Below, piece after piece: positions 6,626 to 10,629 of a stretch of 10,629 nt of DNA (positions are counted from its first letter, which is position 1; each line of letters starts with the position of its first letter). The DNA lies in NCBI GenBank assembly GCA_937995505.1, contig CALKJV010000207.1, positions 1 through 10,629 of the forward strand. The letters run 5' to 3'. This stretch comes from an uncultured Bacteroidia bacterium. GTDB taxonomy: Bacteria > Bacteroidota > Bacteroidia > SpSt-205. The position numbers were made by a program, and so were the translations under genes. The notes under the pieces are model-generated. The model did no database searches. It saw only the letters and a list, made by a program, of their open reading frames with translations, and was not told the DNA's origin.

Positions 6626-8078
6626 TTGGGAGGCGATAGGACGCGCCCTCCTGCTGTACGATCCAAGCTTCCCCATGGTATTCCCCACGGGAAGCTTTTG
6701 GGTCTGGTGCATCATCGTACTGGGCCTGTATGGGCTCATGCTGCAACTCGGACGCCGCCAATGGGGCCTCCTGTGGCTCTTGGCCTTCTCTGTATTCTTC
6801 TACTACAAGTCCGTAGGCGCTTTTGTCGGACTCTTCCTTCTCACCCTCAGCGTAGAATACCTCCTCGTACGAGGCATGCTCCGTTATCCCCGAGCCGCTC
6901 GAGCCTTTTTGATTGCAGCTATTGGGGTGCCTTTGGGTTTTTTAGGCTACTTCAAGTATGCAGGCTTTGTGCTTGAAAACTGGGCCTATCTCACGAGAAG
7001 TGCCTTTGAGCCACCAGATATTTTTTTGCCAGCCGGCATTTCCTTCTATACTTTCCAGATGATAAGTTATGCGGTGGACGTGCGCCGTGGCACTATCCCC
7101 GCCGGCTCATTTTGGGAATATGCGCTGTATATCTCTTACTTCCCGCAGCTGGTGGCAGGGCCGATTGTACGGGCAGGGGATTTCCTTCCTCAGCTTAAAA
7201 GCCCACGCATAGAAGGGGAATGGATGAGCTCCGGACTCTGGCTCGCGCTGCAAGGGCTGGTCAAAAAAGTCGTCTTCGCTGACTACCTGGCCCAGTACAA
7301 TGACCTTATTTTCGCCAATCCTACGGGCTACTCGGGCTTGGAAAACCTTTTCGCCATCTACGGCTACGGCCTGCAAATCTTCTGCGATTTTTCGGGATAC
7401 AGTGATGTAGCTATCGGGCTCGGACGCATGATGGGCTTCGACCTGCGTGTGAACTTCACTAAGCCCTACCTCTCTACCAGCATCACAGAGTTCTGGCGGC
7501 GCTGGCATATCAGCCTCTCTACTTGGCTGCGAGATTACTTGTATATTCCCTTAGGGGGCAATCAGCGAGGTCCCCTACGCACTTATTTGAATCTCTTGCT
7601 CACTATGCTAATTGGCGGGCTGTGGCATGGAGCCTCCTGGCGTTTCGTGGTATGGGGTGGGGTACATGGGTTAGCTTTGGCGGTGCATAGAGCTCTTTTT
7701 GGGCGGGCTGAGCCGATCACTCCCAAACCCCTCTGGCGAAAGATCCTCGGCTGGGTCATCACCTTCCATCTGGTTTTAGGGCTGTGGGTCTTCTTCCGAG
7801 CAGCCTCTTTCCAAACTGCCCTGCAAGTACTTGAAAAAAGCCTACATATAGACTGGACCTACTTGATACCCTTTTGGCAAACCCGCTCCCTCTTCGTAGG
7901 GCTTCTGGTCGCAGGCTATCTGCTCCATGCAGTGCCCATGCAGAGCGTAGCTCGGCTGGAGCAGCTTTTCGCTCGGAGCCCTTTGGCTATTAAGGCCGTT
8001 GTCTTCGTCGTAACTATCCAGCTCATCCTACAAATGCGGCAATCGTATGTGCAGCCGTTTATTTATTTTCAGTTTTAG
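6615..8078 (+). CDS. MBOAT family membrane O-acyltransferase (AlgI/DltB-like)
   Basis: This 487-residue polytopic inner-membrane protein carries the MBOAT signature of the AlgI/DltB branch. Visible motifs are LPAGISFYTFQMISY at 138-152, YFPQLVAGPIVR at 175-186, FCDFSGYSDVAIGLGRMMG at 256-274, FWRRWHISLSTWLRDYLYIP at 293-312 and GGLWHGASW at 334-342. H298 and H338 are the two conserved histidines, H338 being the catalytic one by analogy. Members pass acyl groups, usually acetyl, through the membrane to an extracytoplasmic acceptor, commonly with an SGNH-fold partner like the gene just upstream. About ten or more helices are apparent, and the length is typical of AlgI. The start at ATG 6615 overlaps the SGNH stop, and the last 32 bases also encode the start of the next gene in another frame. 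It is probably involved in O-acetylation of a surface or secreted glycan; the acceptor is unknown. Confidence 0.95.
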   Translation: MPLDWEAIGRALLLYDPSFPMVFPTGSFWVWCIIVLGLYGLMLQLGRRQWGLLWLLAFSVFFYYKSVGAFVGLFLLTLSVEYLLVRGMLRYPRAARAFLIAAIGVPLGFLGYFKYAGFVLENWAYLTRSAFEPPDIFLPAGISFYTFQMISYAVDVRRGTIPAGSFWEYALYISYFPQLVAGPIVRAGDFLPQLKSPRIEGEWMSSGLWLALQGLVKKVVFADYLAQYNDLIFANPTGYSGLENLFAIYGYGLQIFCDFSGYSDVAIGLGRMMGFDLRVNFTKPYLSTSITEFWRRWHISLSTWLRDYLYIPLGGNQRGPLRTYLNLLLTMLIGGLWHGASWRFVVWGGVHGLALAVHRALFGRAEPITPKPLWRKILGWVITFHLVLGLWVFFRAASFQTALQVLEKSLHIDWTYLIPFWQTRSLFVGLLVAGYLLHAVPMQSVARLEQLFARSPLAIKAVVFVVTIQLILQMRQSYVQPFIYFQF

Positions 8079-9165
8079 CCTGCTCGGGGTATTTGTAAGC
8101 TGCTCCTCCCCAGCGCAGGGGGCGGCAGAGGAAAAAGGCACAGATACCCTTTACCTCACTGCGGTGCAGCAGGCGGGGGCGGGGGTAGAAGTGCTTCCGC
8201 TTCGGCGTGATTCTGTATGGGAAACTGTACGCCTCGTCGGACGAACGGTTGTTCTGGCACACAGCCAAGGGCAAGTCCACAGCCGAGCCGAAGGCACGGT
8301 AGAGCGCATCCTCGTGCGCGAAGGAGCGTATGTCCGTGCTGGCCAGGTGCTCTTTCTGCTCTACAGCGGTATGGCGCTTGATCTCCAGCGCCAGTATACG
8401 GAGGCTTACCAGCGCTACCTCACAGCTAAGCGGCGGCTGATGCAGCAAGAGAGCCTAGCGGTAGCCCAGCTCACCTCGGCTGCCGAGCTAAGCCAAGCCC
8501 GCATGGAAGTCCGCCAGCTAGAAGCACAACTGCGTACCCTCACTACGCAGCTGCAGCTTCTGGGTCTCACGCCCGATACGACAGGAGCCCTTTCGCTCTT
8601 GCCTATTCGGGCACCGCTGGAGGGCTATATCACGGGGGTATTCACCACTATCGGAGAGTATGTCCGCCCTGAAAAGACCCTGGCACAAATCGTGAACCTC
8701 TCCGACCTCCATGCTGACCTATACCTTTCGGAGCGCGAGCTAAGCTGGCTACGGCCCGGCATGCAAGTACAGCTTCGCTTGCCTGCGCTGCCTGAGCTGC
8801 CCTTGCCCCCCACTCAGGTAGAATATGTATCGCAAGTACGAGACACGGCAGGTACCACGCTCGTCGCTCACGTAAAGGTGCCGCCAGTGCAGCAGCCTCT
8901 CTTCGCTGAGACCCCCATAGAAGGGCTTACACGGCGTTACAGAGGAAAGTTTTTCCAGGTTCCTGCCCAGGCCGTAGTGTATCATGGGCGCCAGGCCTAT
9001 ATCTTCCTTCGGGTAAGTGAAGGTGCCTTCTACCCCCTCCCCGTACAAGTGACCTTCCAAGATACCCTTGCTCTCTTAGAGAGCCCGGCGCTCCGAGAAG
9101 GGCTACCTGTCGTCGCACAGGGAGCCTCCTTTCTCGCCGCGCAGCTGTGGCAGTTGAGTGAATAG
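8047..9165 (+). CDS. RND-type efflux periplasmic adaptor (membrane fusion protein), probable lipoprotein
   Basis: This 372-residue periplasmic adaptor belongs to the HlyD/CusB/CzcB-like superfamily. A signal peptide runs from 1 to 18 with a probable lipidated Cys19 (VFVSC, a loose lipobox), which fixes the start at ATG 8047 inside the end of the MBOAT gene. The domain order is typical: first half of the barrel-sandwich (lipoyl-like) domain at about 75-108 (EGTVERILVREGAYVRAGQ), a helical hairpin at 110-172, the second half at 183-217 (PIRAPLEGYITG), a beta-barrel at about 219-285, and a membrane-proximal domain to the end (FFQVPAQAVVYHGRQAYIF). The gap between barrel halves is short, as in CusB-like rather than HlyD-like adaptors. 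Partners would be an inner-membrane RND or ABC pump and an outer-membrane channel; neither is encoded nearby. The exported substrate is unknown, and no Met- or His-rich metal site stands out. Confidence 0.92.
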   Translation: MCSRLFIFSFSLLGVFVSCSSPAQGAAEEKGTDTLYLTAVQQAGAGVEVLPLRRDSVWETVRLVGRTVVLAHSQGQVHSRAEGTVERILVREGAYVRAGQVLFLLYSGMALDLQRQYTEAYQRYLTAKRRLMQQESLAVAQLTSAAELSQARMEVRQLEAQLRTLTTQLQLLGLTPDTTGALSLLPIRAPLEGYITGVFTTIGEYVRPEKTLAQIVNLSDLHADLYLSERELSWLRPGMQVQLRLPALPELPLPPTQVEYVSQVRDTAGTTLVAHVKVPPVQQPLFAETPIEGLTRRYRGKFFQVPAQAVVYHGRQAYIFLRVSEGAFYPLPVQVTFQDTLALLESPALREGLPVVAQGASFLAAQLWQLSE

Positions 9166-9175
9166 CTCAGTTTCG

Positions 9176-9212
9176 GAGAGGGCGGTAGAGGTCGCCTCGC
9201 TCTCAGTTTTTT
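9176..9212 (+). terminator. Candidate intrinsic terminator after the adaptor gene
   Basis: Eleven bases after the adaptor stop, GAGAG (9176-9180) and GGCG (9181-9184) can pair with CGCC (9193-9196) and CTCTC (9200-9204). This gives an 8-base loop and a 3-base bulge, followed closely by six T at 9207-9212. An alternative smaller stem, GAGG/CCTC at 9188-9198, is also possible. The position at the end of a gene cluster and just before a new promoter supports a terminator. The bulge makes the stem only moderately stable. Confidence 0.5.
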
Positions 9213-9215
9213 CGT

Positions 9216-9223
9216 TATCTTTG
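9216..9223 (+). promoter_or_regulatory. Candidate Bacteroidota -7 promoter element directly before the last + strand gene
   Basis: TATCTTTG matches the TAnnTTTG consensus exactly and ends four bases before the ATG at 9228. Transcription starting 5-8 bases downstream would begin at or next to the start codon, which predicts a leaderless or nearly leaderless mRNA. No good -33 TTTG is seen at the expected distance; that region lies inside the upstream hairpin. Location between a probable terminator and a start codon makes it more convincing than the motif alone. Confidence 0.5.
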
Positions 9224-9227
9224 GAAA

Positions 9228-10490
9228 ATGCAGTTTTTTCGGCCAAAAATCCTGAGCCTCCTGCTCGGGTTACTCCAGCCGCTGGGAGCGCAGTACATCT
9301 TAGTGCCCATGGATGGGGCCCAGGGGCAGCATCTGCGAGCGTATGGCCTTGTGTATACCTTGCTGTCACGAGGCGTACCCGTAGATTGGCTGCTTAACTA
9401 CCGAGGGGGAAGCTTTGCCTTTCTGGAGATAGGGTGGGTACAGATGGAGCTTCAGCGCCGAGAAATTACCTACCAGACTCTTTCCACCGCAGAATACGGG
9501 CAGATCTTAGCCCAGGTAGCTCGCCCAGAGGTGAACATGGATGTAGTTCGCTTAGAAAAAGCCCCGCGCATAGCCGTGTATGCCCCTCAGTCTTCGGAGC
9601 CATGGGATGACGCCGTGCAGCTCGTGCTCCTGTATGCAGAGATCCCCTACGACCTCATCTACGATGGGGATATTCTGTCAGGGAAGCTGCGAGAGTACGA
9701 CTGGATACACCTTCACCATGAGGACTTTACGGGGCAGTATGGGAAATTCTTTACCTTTCGTGAACGCCCCTGGTATAAAGCCATGGTGCGGGAACAGACG
9801 TCTTTGGCAGCACAGTGGGGCTTCCGACGAGTAGCTGACCTCAAGCTCGCGGTCGTAAAAAAACTACGCGATTGGGTGCAAAATGGCGGCTTCCTTTTCG
9901 CTATGTGCTCAGCTACCGATACTTATGATATAGCCCTTGCCGCTGAAGGTACAGATATCGTAGGCGAGCTCTACGACGGAACCCCCTATGACCCTGCTGC
10001 AAATAGCAAGCTTCGCTATGAGCCTTGCATTGCCTTTCACGACTTTACTGTGCGGCTCAATCCGTATGACTACGAGTTTGCGGATATAGACACGGGGGAG
10101 CGGCGGCGAGGCCTGCGGGAAGACCAGGATTACTTCACGCTCCGAGAGTTTTCCGCGAAGTGGGACCCTATCCCCACCATGCTGTGCCAAAACCACATGA
10201 CCCTCATCAAGGGCTTTTACGGCCAAACCACCGGCTACGAAATGCACCTCCTCAAACCGAATGTAGTCGTAATGGGGGAAAACGCCCCCCTCTCAGAAGC
10301 TCGCTATATCCACGGAATTTTGGGGAGGGGATTTTGGACCTTCTATGGCGGTCATGACCCCGAAGACTATCAGCACTTCGTGGAGGAACCCCCCACTGAT
10401 GTAAGCAAGTTTCCCACCTCGCCTGGGTATCGGCTTATCTTGAATAATGTGCTTTTCCCCGCCGCAAAGCGCAAAAAGATGAAGACCTAA
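9228..10490 (+). CDS. Exported protein of unknown function, family often labelled 'asparagine synthetase B' in Bacteroidota
   Basis: This 420-residue protein has a probable signal peptide (MQFFRPKILSLLLGLLQPLG, cleavage near LGA-Q, residues 20-22), so it is exported. The mature start ILVPMDGAQGQHLRAYG and the LLNYRGGSF motif at 56-64 match, from memory, a Bacteroidota family labelled asparagine synthetase B. That label looks wrong: no N-terminal Cys nucleophile after Met, no PP-loop SGGxDS, and a signal peptide. Residues about 112-235 alternate strands and helices in a Rossmann or glutamine-amidotransferase-like way (RIAVYAP, YDWIHLHHEDFTG, WVQNGGFLFAMCSA). C227 lies at a turn after a strand where such folds place a nucleophile, and H161/H163/H164 and H376 (YGGHDPEDY) are candidate functional residues. 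A ThuA-like or GATase-like fold is my inference only. It probably has its own promoter, and its stop overlaps the convergent neighbour's stop. Confidence 0.88.
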   Translation: MQFFRPKILSLLLGLLQPLGAQYILVPMDGAQGQHLRAYGLVYTLLSRGVPVDWLLNYRGGSFAFLEIGWVQMELQRREITYQTLSTAEYGQILAQVARPEVNMDVVRLEKAPRIAVYAPQSSEPWDDAVQLVLLYAEIPYDLIYDGDILSGKLREYDWIHLHHEDFTGQYGKFFTFRERPWYKAMVREQTSLAAQWGFRRVADLKLAVVKKLRDWVQNGGFLFAMCSATDTYDIALAAEGTDIVGELYDGTPYDPAANSKLRYEPCIAFHDFTVRLNPYDYEFADIDTGERRRGLREDQDYFTLREFSAKWDPIPTMLCQNHMTLIKGFYGQTTGYEMHLLKPNVVVMGENAPLSEARYIHGILGRGFWTFYGGHDPEDYQHFVEEPPTDVSKFPTSPGYRLILNNVLFPAAKRKKMKT

Positions 10491-10629
10491 CTGCCGCTGA
10501 TGGGGTTAGGCAGAGAGCCCTCTACCTTCTCTAAGCCCTTGAGCGTAGGACGGTAAAAGATATCGCACCGGCTGCAATGGTAGAGCTCTTCCTCGGGTAG
10601 CTTCTCCAGCGTCTCGCCGCAGGTGCATA
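10487..10629 (-). CDS. C-terminal end of a zinc-ribbon-like protein (5' end outside window)
   Basis: On the - strand an open frame enters from the right edge and ends with TAG at 10489-10487, giving 46 visible residues. They begin CTCGETLEKLPEEELYHCSRC and continue to a tail ending PNPISGS. The two cysteine pairs, CxCG and CxxC about 16 residues apart, are typical of small zinc ribbons, so a structural Zn2+ site is likely. The residue before the first Cys is cut by the edge. The composition is protein-like, unlike the other - strand frames here. I do not recognise the family, and the full length is unknown. Its stop codon shares three bases with that of the convergent gene, leaving no intergenic space. 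Confidence 0.65.
   Translation of the reverse strand, partial: CTCGETLEKLPEEELYHCSRCDIFYRPTLKGLEKVEGSLPNPISGS

Noticed and set aside
7107..7508. - strand open frame opposite the MBOAT gene
   Set aside because: The + strand here encodes the conserved MBOAT core, and the antisense product shows no recognisable features.
10512..10628. Short alternative - strand frame starting ATG at 10628
   Set aside because: Its 38-residue product is Arg/Leu-rich without features, whereas the frame running in from the edge has paired cysteines and normal protein composition.

Overview
The window reads as a chromosomal segment of a member of the Bacteroidota, moderately GC-rich. The main reasons are the Alternative Complex III (act) locus in its Bacteroidota-type order, the general lack of Shine-Dalgarno sequences ahead of starts, two TAnnTTTG (-7 type Bacteroidota) promoter elements placed directly before genes, and a Bacteroidota-typical exported protein family near the right end. 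All genes but the last fragment run on the + strand, and coding density is very high. No tRNA, rRNA, CRISPR, IS element or phage gene was seen.

Region 1 (1-5518) is the distal part of an act operon: the C-terminal half of actB, then actC, actD, actE and actF, with spacings of 3, 7, -4 and 8 bases. Alternative Complex III oxidises menaquinol in the inner membrane and passes electrons to a periplasmic cytochrome c or directly to a terminal oxidase. ActC and ActF are the large membrane subunits, ActB carries the Fe-S clusters, ActE is a monohaem lipoprotein and ActD a two-helix subunit. actA and the start of actB must lie left of the window. No oxidase gene follows actF.

Region 2 (5545-9165) is a tight + strand cluster that may start from its own promoter at 5528. 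It holds an unrecognised 80-residue basic, helical protein, a membrane-anchored SGNH esterase-like protein, an AlgI-type MBOAT acyltransferase and an RND/HlyD-type efflux adaptor lipoprotein. The last three genes overlap (11 and 32 bases). The SGNH-MBOAT pair resembles cell-surface O-acetylation systems: the MBOAT would carry acyl groups across the membrane and the SGNH protein would transfer or remove them. The adaptor has no pump gene next to it in this window.

Region 3 (9176-10490): a hairpin plus T-run is a candidate terminator for the cluster. It is followed at once by a -7 element four bases before the ATG of an exported protein of about 420 residues, from a family I recall being labelled 'asparagine synthetase B' in databases. 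It shows none of that enzyme's motifs.

Region 4 (10487-10629) is the C-terminal end of a - strand gene encoding a CxCG...CxxC zinc-ribbon-like protein, whose stop codon overlaps that of its convergent neighbour.

I did not find an unmistakably new multi-gene system. The best candidates for novelty are the 80-residue protein, the mislabelled exported family, and the linkage of surface acylation to an orphan efflux adaptor.
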